Counted from the stretch's first letter, positions 6,373 through 13,455 are shown. The stretch: DNA of 14,157 bases from an uncultured Clostridia bacterium (GCA_934162625.1 CAKPJM010000034.1:1-14157); one strand, 5' to 3'. Translations and numbers: made by a program. Notes: generated by a model from the letters alone, not told the origin.

Positions 6373-6976
6373 ATGTTAGTATCAATAGGAAGCAGAAGCA
6401 TACCTAAAATTACAGCAATAACAAGAGCTTTTTCTAGATACCCAGAATTATGGATTAAGAGTTCTGACAAGATTGAATATATAATTATGCCACAAGAAGT
6501 AAGAAAAGACGATAGTTTTGGACAAGAACAAGATAAATTCTCAGGAGTTTCATGTAATCCAATGTCTCTTTCAGAAACTATTAAAGGAGCAAAAAATAGA
6601 GCTAAAAATGCATATGAACATGCAAAGGAAAGAACACGGCACATGTGGGTTTGGAGTAGGAATAGAAGCTGGGATGTTTAGTGTTCCAGAAGTAGAAACT
6701 AAATATATGGATTCAAGTATTTGCGCAATATATGATGGAGAAAGATATTATATAGGACTTAGTCCATCATTTGAATATCCCCAAACAGTAGTAGATAGAA
6801 CTTTGCAAGGAGAAGAAATAGGATATATGGAAGACATATTTGGAAATACTGCCAAAGGAAGAAAAGGAGCAATCGGAGTTCTAACAAATGGAAGAATATA
6901 CAGAGACGAACTAGAAGAATATGCAGTAATAATGGCACTAACCAAAATTGTTTCAAAAGAAATATATGATAAGTGA
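6373..6976 (+). CDS. DUF84 / inosine-xanthosine triphosphatase-like protein; needs a +1 shift at CGG
   Basis: The first 88 codons give SIGSRSIPKITAITRAF at the N-terminus, a typical (V/I)(G/A)S(K/R)NPVK-like nucleotide-binding start, then SGVSCNPMSLSETIKGAKNRAKNAYEHA, which matches the DUF84 core (SxQPxSxEETIxGAxNRA). Codon 89 is CGG (6637-6639); in frame, translation drifts and stops at 6681. Skipping C6637 continues with GTCGFGVGIEAGMFSVPEV, CAIYDGERYYIGLSPSFEYP, GNTAKGRKGAIGVLTNGRIYR and EEYAVIMAL, all characteristic of the C-terminal half. The joined product is 200 aa. Relatives of the YjjX type hydrolyse ITP/XTP; the activity of this branch is inferred. The ATG at 6373 follows AAAGGAAG (6360-6367). 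It sits between the T-box and thrS (47-nt gap), so it should be induced with thrS. Confidence 0.83.
6637..6640 (+). other. Putative +1 frameshift site ACA CGG C in the DUF84 gene
   Basis: In-frame AGA ACA CGG CAC. Skipping C6637 gives AGA ACA GGC ACA TGT GGG TTT GGA and joins the two halves of the conserved protein. Bases flanking the extra C are A and G, so this is not a homopolymer length error. Confidence 0.75.
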
Positions 6977-7023
6977 GATATTAGAAATTTAAAAATATAA
7001 AATTAAAAAAGGAGAGAAAGATT

Positions 7024-8946
7024 ATGTTAAAAATTAAATTAAAAGATAATTCAGAACTAGAGATAGAAGAAGGCTTAAGTGTAATAGAAATAGCTAAGAA
7101 AATAAGCGAAGGATTAGCAAGAATGGCAACATGTGCAGAGATAGATGGAGAAGTTGTAGATTTAAGAACAATAGTAGAAAAGGACTGTTCACTAAATATA
7201 TTAACATTTGAGAGCAGTTTAAATGGTAAAAAAGCATATTGGCATACAACATCACACATAATGGCACAAGCAATAAAAAGATTATATCCAGAAATAAAAC
7301 TAGCAATAGGACCATCAATAGATAATGGATTCTACTACGATTTCGATACAGAAAAACCATTTACACCAGAAATGCTAGAAGCAATAGAAAAAGAAATGAA
7401 AAAAATAATAAAAGAAGATTTACCAATAGAAAAATTTGAACTTCCAAGAAAAGAAGCAATAGAATTTATGGAAGAAAAAGAAGAACCATATAAAGTAGAA
7501 CTAATCAATGATTTACCAGAAGATGCAGTAATCTCTTTCTATAAGCAAGGCGAATTTACAGACCTTTGTGCAGGACCTCACGTAATGAGTACAGGAAAAG
7601 TAAAAGCAGTTAAGTTACTTTCATCATCAGGAGCATACTGGAGAGGAAACGAGAAAAATAAAATGCTACAAAGAATATATGGAATATCATTTCCTAAAGC
7701 AAGCCAAGTTGATGAATATGTAAATATGATAGAAGAAGCTAAAAAAAGAGATCATAGAAAATTAGGAAAAGAATTAGAATTATTTTTCTTTGATGAAACA
7801 GCACCAGGAATGGCTTATTGGATGCCAAAAGGATTTACAATGATGAACACATTAATAGACTTTTGGAGAAAAGAACATAAAAAAAGAGGATATCAAGAAT
7901 TCTCTGGACCACAATTAAATAGCAGTGAATTATGGAAAATATCAGGACATTGGGATCACTATAAAGAAGATATGTTTGTGTTAACAGATGCAGATGGGAA
8001 TGAACAAGCATTAAAACCAATGAACTGTCCAAACTCAATAAAAATATATCAATCAAAATTAAGAAGCTACAAAGACTTACCATTAAGATTTAATGATGTA
8101 GATGTTATTCACAGAAATGAAAAATCAGGACAATTAAATGGATTATTTAGAGTAAGAATGTTTAGACAAGATGATTCTCATAACTATATTACAGAAGAAC
8201 AAATAGGAAGCGAAATAAAAGATATTATAGAAATAGCAAAGTACTTGTATTCTGTATTTGGACTAGAATATAAACTAACACTATCTACAAGACCTGAAGA
8301 AGACTTTATGGGTGAAATAGAGACATGGAATAAAGCAGAAAATGATTTAAGAAAAGTATTAGACGAAATCTGCGGAGAAGGAAATTATCAAGTAAATGAA
8401 GGTGATGGTGCTTTCTACGGACCAAAAATTGATATAAAAATGAAAGACTGTTTAGGAAGAGAATGGCAAATGGGAACAGTACAATTAGACTTCCAATTAC
8501 CACAAAGATTTAACTTACATTATATAGACAAAGACGGAAACAAAAAAACACCTATAATGGTACATAGAGCTTTATTCGGATCATTTGATAGGTTTATAGG
8601 AATAATAACAGAACACTTTGCAGGAGCATTCCCGACATGGCTTGCACCAGTACAAGTAAGAATATTGCCAATAGCAGATAGCCACAAAGAATATGCAGAG
8701 AAATTAAAAGAAAAATTGGAAGAATACGACATAAGAGCTGAGCTAGATGAAAGAGAAGAAAAAATAGGATACAAAATTAGAGAAGCACAACTTCAAAAAA
8801 TTCCATATATGCTAATTGTAGGAGATAAAGAAGTGGAAGCAAATGCAGTAGGAGTTCGTTCAAGAAAAGATGGAGATATTGGAGCAATGAGTGTAGAAGA
8901 CTTTATAAATAAAATAGAAGAAGAAATAAAAACATTTGCAAGATAA
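7024..8946 (+). CDS. thrS: Threonyl-tRNA synthetase
   Basis: A complete 640-residue class II synthetase that charges tRNA-Thr. Domains in order: N-terminal TGS domain (residues 1-62), editing domain with HTTSHIMAQA near residue 75 and FTDLCAGPHV near residue 178, catalytic core with class II motif 2 around RNEKSGQLNGLFRVRMFRQD (Arg364 onward) and motif 3 near LFGSFDRFIGIITEHF, then the anticodon-binding domain from about residue 540 (VQVRILPIAD through VGVRSRKDGDIG). The zinc ligands Cys335, His386 and His514 are present, matching the known enzyme. ATG 7024 is preceded by AAGGAGAG (7009-7016). It is the second gene of the T-box operon. No in-frame CGG; a CGT arginine codon occurs at 8857. Confidence 0.98.
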   Translation: MLKIKLKDNSELEIEEGLSVIEIAKKISEGLARMATCAEIDGEVVDLRTIVEKDCSLNILTFESSLNGKKAYWHTTSHIMAQAIKRLYPEIKLAIGPSIDNGFYYDFDTEKPFTPEMLEAIEKEMKKIIKEDLPIEKFELPRKEAIEFMEEKEEPYKVELINDLPEDAVISFYKQGEFTDLCAGPHVMSTGKVKAVKLLSSSGAYWRGNEKNKMLQRIYGISFPKASQVDEYVNMIEEAKKRDHRKLGKELELFFFDETAPGMAYWMPKGFTMMNTLIDFWRKEHKKRGYQEFSGPQLNSSELWKISGHWDHYKEDMFVLTDADGNEQALKPMNCPNSIKIYQSKLRSYKDLPLRFNDVDVIHRNEKSGQLNGLFRVRMFRQDDSHNYITEEQIGSEIKDIIEIAKYLYSVFGLEYKLTLSTRPEEDFMGEIETWNKAENDLRKVLDEICGEGNYQVNEGDGAFYGPKIDIKMKDCLGREWQMGTVQLDFQLPQRFNLHYIDKDGNKKTPIMVHRALFGSFDRFIGIITEHFAGAFPTWLAPVQVRILPIADSHKEYAEKLKEKLEEYDIRAELDEREEKIGYKIREAQLQKIPYMLIVGDKEVEANAVGVRSRKDGDIGAMSVEDFINKIEEEIKTFAR

Positions 8947-8964
8947 ACAAAGAAAATATTCTAG

Positions 8965-9018
8965 GGACAGCCCTAAAAATTATCAATTCATTGAGAAATT
9001 TTAGGGCTGTCCTAATTT
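8965..9018 (+). terminator. Terminator after thrS
   Basis: GGACAGCCCTAAAA (8965-8978) pairs perfectly over 14 bp with 8999-9012, with a ~20-nt loop and a weak T-rich tail (TAATTTTATG). The long symmetric stem may act in both directions. Confidence 0.7.
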
Positions 9019-9020
9019 TA

Positions 9021-9150
9021 TGTTATAGGAAATTTCTCATTTCCTACTATATAAAAATGCTACAATCGCTATTGCCTTTGAGATTTCCTCATTTTATTCG
9101 GAAACTCAAATCGGCAAGAAGGAAAGTGTGACAAAGCCACTTTTTCTTAA
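9021..9150 (+). repeat. Dispersed hairpin-rich repeat, copy B
   Basis: Three hairpins in the same order as copy A: TATAGGAAAT / ATTTCCTA (9024-9046); TTTGAG A TTTCC / GGAAA CTCAAA within 9077-9110; and AAGAA GG AAAGTG / CACTTTTTCTT (9117-9148). The core TCGCTATTGCC (9066-9076) and GGAAACTCAAATCGGC (9100-9115) are shared with the other copies. Confidence 0.65.
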
Positions 9151-9158
9151 AAAAACAA

Positions 9159-9187
9159 TTGTCTAAAAAAATGCGGTGTGATATACT
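9159..9187 (+). promoter_or_regulatory. SigA-type promoter with extended -10
   Basis: TTGTCT (9159-9164), 17-nt spacer, TATACT (9182-9187) with TG at 9179-9180 as an extended -10. It places transcription start near 9194, upstream of the TTG start at 9223, and makes the in-frame GTG at 9178 impossible as a start. Confidence 0.65.
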
Positions 9188-9222
9188 TAAATTGCAAAAA
9201 TAGAATAGGAGGAATTTGCATT

Positions 9223-11478
9223 TTGAATACAAATGAAAATATAATTGATAAATTAAAATATTTAGGCCTAGATATGGAGGAAATACCAGAAACAATTAAA
9301 AGGTTTAGACCACTAGAATATAGACCTCTTAAATATAATGATGAACACATTTATAAAGTATATAAATATTTAGATGTAAAAGATATTCAGATTTTACTTA
9401 CGCCAACTAATAGGTTGTGTAGTATTATGGAAAAATATAAAAAAGCAGTTCCTTTATGTGAGTATTTGGATTCGGAAAGCGAAGAAAATATCGAAAGATA
9501 TACTAAATTTTTGTCTATGGTTTCTGATATGGATATTAAACAAATAGAAAAAATAGAACAAGAACAGAAACTTTTAAGTAAAGAGATACCCTTTAAAGTT
9601 AAATATCCTAAAGATTACTTATGGCAAATATATTATTCTGAATATACGAATGAATACTTTATGTTGGTTACAACAGAAGATTTAGAATATTCAGCATTTT
9701 TCTATTTGTTAAAAAAACAATTAGAAAATAAAAAAGATGAAAAGATATTTGTCCCAATAAGCCATGTAGAATATAGTGGCGAATATTTAAGCAGAATGCA
9801 AATTGCAGATATAGAAAACTATATATGGTTATTTACAAAAGAATGGCCTCTAGTATATGAAGTTTATGATAAAAATAATAATTTAACTTTAAGTATAAGC
9901 GGAAAAGCATATGTATTTGATGACATACAAAGTGACTATAGAATTGATTTGAAAAGCAAAGAAGAAGCAATAAAATTCTATAAGCTATTAAAAGCATTAT
10001 TTATAATGCAAACTGAAATGCCACATAGATTTAATTTTAGTCTGGGATTAAATGAGCATGGAAGTTTAGAATTTTATACAAATGGCAAAAAAATAATATA
10101 TGAAATACTAGCAAGTTTGATAAAAGAAGAATATTTAAAGGCAGAGGAAGAAAAAATTAAATTAGTAGAAGAAAAATTAGAAGCAGAAAAGGAACTTGAC
10201 GAGCTACAAAAAAAATCATCAAAACTTGAAAAAGAATATTTAGAAAGAGAAAAGCAAATAGCTACATATTTAGTTTGCAAAAAAACTTTTTTGGGAAAAG
10301 TAAAATATTTCTTTAAATACAAAAAGGTCAATTTAGTAAAAAAAGAAGATAATGAAGAGAAAAAACAGGAAATAAAAGTAATAAGATTAAATAAATACGA
10401 AGAAGTGAAAAGCAATTATACATTAGAAGAGCTAATAGAACTGTACAAACAAATGGACAAAGAAGAAATAAAAGAAAAAAATTTAAAGGCAGATATTAAA
10501 GCTATGAAAAGAAGGATAAATAATTTAGAAAGTAGAGTTAATAATGCTGTGCTTTATATAGAAGAAATAGATAAACATAAAAAAAGCATATTTGAATTTT
10601 GGAAATTTACTAATAAAGACAAACAAGGAGAATTACCAGAAGGTACATTAGATGAACCTGCAAAAGAAAAATTAAAAAAAGTATTTGATTATGAATTAGA
10701 TTTTGAAGATTTGGCGAGTTCTTTAGATAAAACACAAAGAGAATTACTTACTAGGCAAGAACTAGACAGCATATATCTTACTACAACAGAAATATTAGAG
10801 GACATAAATAAAGTTGCAAACAAAGAAAGGATATCAGAAGAAAGGCTATTATATTTAAAAGAAAAGTTTTCCAAAGAGAATAAACTATCAGATAAAGAAA
10901 ATTTTGACATTTTTGGAGGAGCATTTGACAATACTATAAAAACATTAGCAAATCAAAAACATAGAGAAACAAAAAGGGAAGCTTACAATATATTAAATGT
11001 AAATAAAAACACTACAATAGAAGAATATTTAGAAGAAATCGGAAAAACAATAGAAAATATAAGATCTGGATTGAATAAAATAAAAATTGGAATAGACTTG
11101 CCAGTATATAAATGCACACTAGAAGAAAACATGAAGAATCAATTTAACATATGTAATATAAGAGGAGAACAAGCAATAAAAGAAATAAAAAATCCAGAAA
11201 ATAAACAACTTAATTTATATAAAGTAAAACTTAAAGAAAACACAAATGCTATTGCTCTTACTAATATTGTTTATTATGACAATATAAATAAAACATTGCC
11301 ATTGGGGATGAACATTGAGCAGGGAGTACTATTAGATAATAACGAAATAAAATTAAAAATGGTAAAAGAAGAAAAAATAAATGTATTACGCTATAAAGAA
11401 GAAAAAAATGAAATGGCTGGTACATATATAGAAACTATAAATGTAAAAGAATTTGAAATAGAAGAAGTAATTGAATAA
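9223..11478 (+). CDS. Unknown 751-aa protein with a central coiled coil
   Basis: I do not recognise this protein. It has no signal peptide and no membrane segment. The N-terminal ~300 residues look globular, with IPETIKRFRPLEYRPLKY, YPKDYLWQIYYSEYTNEYFML and an aromatic IENYIWLFTKEWPLVYEVYD segment. Residues ~305-360 and ~420-490 are highly charged heptad-like helices (KAEEEKIKLVEEKLEAEKEL, KADIKAMKRRINNLESRV), separated by a basic segment KTFLGKVKYFFKYKK. A C-terminal ~150-residue domain includes IRSGLNKIKIGIDLPVYKC. The start is TTG 9223, ten bases after AGGAGG (9207-9212). It is a single-gene unit with its own promoter. Structural or secretion-apparatus-associated roles are conceivable, but nothing seen here proves one. 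Confidence 0.85.
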   Translation: MNTNENIIDKLKYLGLDMEEIPETIKRFRPLEYRPLKYNDEHIYKVYKYLDVKDIQILLTPTNRLCSIMEKYKKAVPLCEYLDSESEENIERYTKFLSMVSDMDIKQIEKIEQEQKLLSKEIPFKVKYPKDYLWQIYYSEYTNEYFMLVTTEDLEYSAFFYLLKKQLENKKDEKIFVPISHVEYSGEYLSRMQIADIENYIWLFTKEWPLVYEVYDKNNNLTLSISGKAYVFDDIQSDYRIDLKSKEEAIKFYKLLKALFIMQTEMPHRFNFSLGLNEHGSLEFYTNGKKIIYEILASLIKEEYLKAEEEKIKLVEEKLEAEKELDELQKKSSKLEKEYLEREKQIATYLVCKKTFLGKVKYFFKYKKVNLVKKEDNEEKKQEIKVIRLNKYEEVKSNYTLEELIELYKQMDKEEIKEKNLKADIKAMKRRINNLESRVNNAVLYIEEIDKHKKSIFEFWKFTNKDKQGELPEGTLDEPAKEKLKKVFDYELDFEDLASSLDKTQRELLTRQELDSIYLTTTEILEDINKVANKERISEERLLYLKEKFSKENKLSDKENFDIFGGAFDNTIKTLANQKHRETKREAYNILNVNKNTTIEEYLEEIGKTIENIRSGLNKIKIGIDLPVYKCTLEENMKNQFNICNIRGEQAIKEIKNPENKQLNLYKVKLKENTNAIALTNIVYYDNINKTLPLGMNIEQGVLLDNNEIKLKMVKEEKINVLRYKEEKNEMAGTYIETINVKEFEIEEVIE

Positions 11479-11500
11479 TTCTTCATTTAATCTGCGGAAA

Positions 11501-11532
11501 TGTAGGGGCGTATTGCATACGCCCAAAAAAAT
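11501..11532. repeat. TGTAGGGGC...GCCC palindromic repeat, unit 1
   Basis: GGGCGTAT (11506-11513), loop TGC, ATACGCCC (11517-11524), followed by an A-run. The GC-rich palindrome stands out against the AT-rich background and resembles repetitive extragenic palindromes that I recall from Clostridia. Confidence 0.65.
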
Positions 11533-11549
11533 GAATTCATTGCAAACGT

Positions 11550-11582
11550 TGTAGGGGCAGGCCCTGTGTCTGCCCGAAAAAA
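11550..11582. repeat. TGTAGGGGC...GCCC palindromic repeat, unit 2
   Basis: TGTAGGGGCAG (11550-11560) with CTGCCC (11570-11575) and a GAAAAAA tail. It shares the TGTAGGGGC head and GCCC-plus-A-run tail with unit 1, whose start is 49 bases upstream, but has a different stem. Confidence 0.6.
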
Positions 11583-11649
11583 TATCCTATAATATATTGC
11601 CATAAAAGTATGGTGAGACATGGGACTGTACTGAATTTTCAAAAAACAG

Positions 11650-11678
11650 TTGTAATTTAATCTAACATATTGTATAAT
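11650..11678 (+). promoter_or_regulatory. Promoter of tRNA-Leu
   Basis: TTGTAA (11650-11655), 17-nt spacer, perfect TATAAT (11673-11678), ending 20 bases before the mature tRNA 5' end. Confidence 0.75.
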
Positions 11679-11698
11679 ACAAATTGCAAATTAAATAA

Positions 11699-11781
11699 GC
11701 CGATGTGGCGGAATTGGCAGACGCACTAGACTCAAAATCTAGCGGGAAACCATGTGGGTTCGAGTCCCACCATCGGTACCA
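11699..11781 (+). tRNA. tRNA-Leu(CAA)
   Basis: A full class II tRNA. The acceptor stem pairs GCCGATG (11699-11705) with CATCGGT (11771-11777); discriminator A and encoded CCA follow. The anticodon stem is CTAGA/TCTAG around the loop CTCAAAA, giving anticodon CAA, which reads TTG leucine codons. A variable arm with GG-GAAA-CC and a T arm GTGGG-TTCGAGT-CCCAC are present. Confidence 0.95.
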
Positions 11782-11783
11782 AA
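11767..11783 (+). repeat. Direct repeat at the tRNA-Leu 3' end, left copy
   Basis: CCACCATCGGTACCAAA, covering the end of the T stem, the acceptor 3' strand and CCA. It is exactly repeated at 11900-11916. Confidence 0.85.
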
Positions 11784-11822
11784 AAATAAATCTCATAACA
11801 AAGTTATGAGGTTTATTTTTTG
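11781..11822 (+). terminator. Terminator after tRNA-Leu
   Basis: A 19-bp stem (11781-11799 with 11803-11821, one wobble) of the form AAATAAATCTCATAAC / GTTATGAGGTTTATTT, loop AAA, T-run at the 3' side. It begins directly at the CCA end. Confidence 0.88.
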
Positions 11823-11899
11823 AATTTGAAATGGGAGGACTCGAAAAGACCGTAAAAAAACTGTCCAGTGGACAGCTTTTTAGGTCGCGGGTAGAGGAG
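11784..11899. other. Small structured element bracketed by duplicated tRNA 3' ends
   Basis: Between the two 17-nt copies of the tRNA-Leu 3' end lies 116 nt. It holds the tRNA terminator, then GGGAGGACTCGAA (11832-11844) and a nested hairpin: outer GACC/GGTC, middle TAAAAA/TTTTTA, inner CTGTCC-AGT-GGACAG (about 11848-11885). No coding capacity is seen. The arrangement resembles a tRNA-targeted insertion with target-site copy, on a miniature scale. Confidence 0.55.
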
Positions 11900-11916
11900 C
11901 CACCATCGGTACCAAA
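11900..11916 (+). repeat. Direct repeat of the tRNA-Leu 3' end, right copy
   Basis: An identical 17-nt copy of 11767-11783. The sequence before it does not form a T arm, so this is only the terminal fragment and not a second tRNA. Confidence 0.85.
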
Positions 11917-11917
11917 G

Positions 11918-11947
11918 TAAAATGTAACCTGAAAGGTTACATTTTTT
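11918..11947 (+). terminator. Second terminator after the duplicated tRNA end
   Basis: AAAATGTAACCT (11919-11930), loop GAA, AGGTTACATTTT (11934-11945), T-run. Each copy of the tRNA 3' end is thus followed immediately by a terminator hairpin. Confidence 0.8.
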
Positions 11948-11980
11948 ATATAAAGTAGAAAAGTGGGATTCTAAAAAATT

Positions 11981-12060
11981 AGAACAAAGCGATTTAAGTA
12001 TTGTTCTGTTTGATTTGAGTTTCTAAGTGAAATAAGAAAATTTCAAAAGCAATAGCAATA
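11981..12060 (-). repeat. Dispersed hairpin-rich repeat, inverted copy D
   Basis: Read on the minus strand: TTGCTATTGC, a TTTTGAAATTTTC / AGAAACTCAAA pair (12047-12014), and the AGAACAA / TTGTTCT hairpin (12007-11981) with the inner TCGCTTTGTTCT shared with copy C. No counterpart of the first hairpin is clear. AT-rich sequence with partial inverted repeats but no gene continues to the promoter at 12174. Confidence 0.6.
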
Positions 12061-12173
12061 ATAATATATAAAAAAAGTGAAAAGAGTAAATAAAAAATTT
12101 ACGATAAGCTAAATATTTATAATTTTTTTAGATTTACTATTTACTGTTTTCTACTAAATATTTACCGTATAAA

Positions 12174-12202
12174 TTGACAAAGAATAGAAAATATAATAAA
12201 AT
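12174..12202 (+). promoter_or_regulatory. Promoter of the phosphodiesterase gene
   Basis: Perfect TTGACA (12174-12179), 17-nt spacer, TAAAAT (12197-12202), 33 bases before the ATG. Confidence 0.6.
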
Positions 12203-12235
12203 TAATAAAATAAATTTATTGGAGAAATTGAAAAT

Positions 12236-13411
12236 ATGGAATTTAAACAATTTCTTAATGATAATAATTTGATGATGACAGATTATAAAAAATGTACTAT
12301 CGTAGACTTGGTAAGGACTATATATAACAAATGTGGCAGTTCGTTTGAAGTTAATGATAAAATGAAAGAAGTAGAAAAATATATAAAAGGTAAAAAACAT
12401 ATATTATTTATTTTATCAGATGGAATGGGGAGCAATATTATAGATAAATTATCAAATGAATCTATTTTAAAGAAAAATAAAATAAAAGACATACAAACTG
12501 TTAATCCATCGACTACAGGATGTGCAATTCCATCTATTTTAACAGGAGAGTATCCAGAAAAACATGGTATGTTAGGTTGGTTGTCTTATTATAGACCAAA
12601 ATCAATTGAGTATTTTCCGGTGCTATTTCAAGAACGTCGAACAGGTAAAGATCTAGCAAGTTTTTCTATTAATAGCAAAGACATTTACAAAGTAGATTCA
12701 GTAATAAATAGCCTTAAAAGAAAGACATATGCTCTTTTCCCAAATTATATGAAGGATAGTGAATTTTCTAAGTTTGCTCTAAATACAAATAATAGATTAG
12801 GTTATAATTCGATAACTGAAGCATTTAAAGTGTTTAAAACAAACATTGCAAAATTAACAGAGGAGACTTTCACATATATGTATCTGCCTGATGTTGATTC
12901 AAAATCACATAAATATGGTGTTTATAGTAAAGAAGTTAGTGAAGTTATAAATGAAATTGATACAGAACTTAAACAAATTAATGGAAAAGAAAATATTGAA
13001 ATTATAATTACAGCAGATCATGGACAAACAAATGTGACAGAAAAAGGCTTAAAAATTGATTTGAAAAAATATAATAAATTCTTTTATGCATTACCAGGAA
13101 TCGATGCGGGAACAGCAACGTACTATATAAAAGATGGTCAAGAAGAAGAGTTCAAAAGGAATTTTGACTTGGATTTTAAAGATAAAATGTTTTTGTTTAA
13201 AACTGAAGAATTAATTGAAAATAAAGTTTTTGGACCAACAGATTTATCAAGTTATATGAAAAGTAACTTAGGTGAATATATTAGTATTTGCAAAGAAGGT
13301 ATTTATTGGATAAACTGTGAGGAAGATGATGAACTTTTAAACAATTTAAAAGGCAGTCATTCTGGATTTAGTAAGAATGAAATAATGATACCTTTAATAA
13401 TAATTAATTAA
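12236..13411 (+). CDS. Alkaline phosphatase superfamily phosphodiesterase / nucleotide pyrophosphatase-like protein
   Basis: A complete 391-residue protein without signal peptide. It has the metal-binding layout of the type I phosphodiesterase / nucleotide pyrophosphatase family: Asp62 in LFILSDGMGSN, the nucleophile region NPSTTG (Thr94, adjacent Thr93) followed by IPSILTGEYPEKHG, Asp221 and His225 in LPDVDSKSHKYG, Asp261-His262 in ITADHGQT, and His375 in GSHSGF. These supply two metal ions that activate the threonine to cleave a phosphodiester or phosphomonoester. The substrate cannot be deduced. The start ATG 12236 has GGAG at 12221-12224. It has its own promoter and a following terminator, so it looks monocistronic. 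It uses CGT and CGA for adjacent arginines (12635-12640) but no in-frame CGG. Confidence 0.9.
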   Translation: MEFKQFLNDNNLMMTDYKKCTIVDLVRTIYNKCGSSFEVNDKMKEVEKYIKGKKHILFILSDGMGSNIIDKLSNESILKKNKIKDIQTVNPSTTGCAIPSILTGEYPEKHGMLGWLSYYRPKSIEYFPVLFQERRTGKDLASFSINSKDIYKVDSVINSLKRKTYALFPNYMKDSEFSKFALNTNNRLGYNSITEAFKVFKTNIAKLTEETFTYMYLPDVDSKSHKYGVYSKEVSEVINEIDTELKQINGKENIEIIITADHGQTNVTEKGLKIDLKKYNKFFYALPGIDAGTATYYIKDGQEEEFKRNFDLDFKDKMFLFKTEELIENKVFGPTDLSSYMKSNLGEYISICKEGIYWINCEEDDELLNNLKGSHSGFSKNEIMIPLIIIN

Positions 13412-13422
13412 ATACAAATATG

Positions 13423-13455
13423 AAATCCAGTTCAGATATAAAACTGGATTTTTAT
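13423..13455 (+). terminator. Terminator after the phosphodiesterase gene
   Basis: AAATCCAGTT (13423-13432) pairs with AACTGGATTT (13442-13451) around a ~9-nt loop, followed by T residues. Confidence 0.82.

Noticed and set aside
4462..6639. CGG reassigned to another amino acid or to stop
   Set aside because: CGG reassignments have been reported in some Firmicutes, but a new meaning alone would not restore the reading frame; a one-base skip or four-base decoding is needed at these sites.
3086..6976. Random sequencing or assembly errors as the cause of the frame breaks
   Set aside because: Not formally excluded, but all four are a single C before GGN in the same codon phase, outside homopolymers, while long neighbouring genes (thrS, pgi, the 751-aa gene) are error-free. 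Random indels would not be so uniform. Reads should still be checked.
6518..6976. An independent 152-aa gene starting at ATG 6518
   Set aside because: Its first ~40 residues overlap the DUF84 N-terminal half in another frame and are not family-like, and it has no ribosome binding site. It is the downstream half of the shifted gene.
9178..9222. GTG 9178 as start of the large unknown protein
   Set aside because: It lies beside and upstream of the -10 box TATACT at 9182-9187 and so precedes the transcript; TTG 9223 has a proper AGGAGG site.
11822..11916. A second tRNA gene ending at the duplicated CCACCATCGGTACCA
   Set aside because: No anticodon arm or T arm can be drawn upstream; only the 17-nt terminal segment is tRNA-like.
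12174..12197. TTGACA with TATAAT at 12192-12197 as a promoter pair
   Set aside because: The spacer would be only 12 bases; TAAAAT at 12197-12202 gives the normal 17.
11479..12235. CRISPR array in the repeat-rich intergenic zone
   Set aside because: The repeats are palindromes and a two-copy direct repeat without regular spacers, and no cas genes are present.
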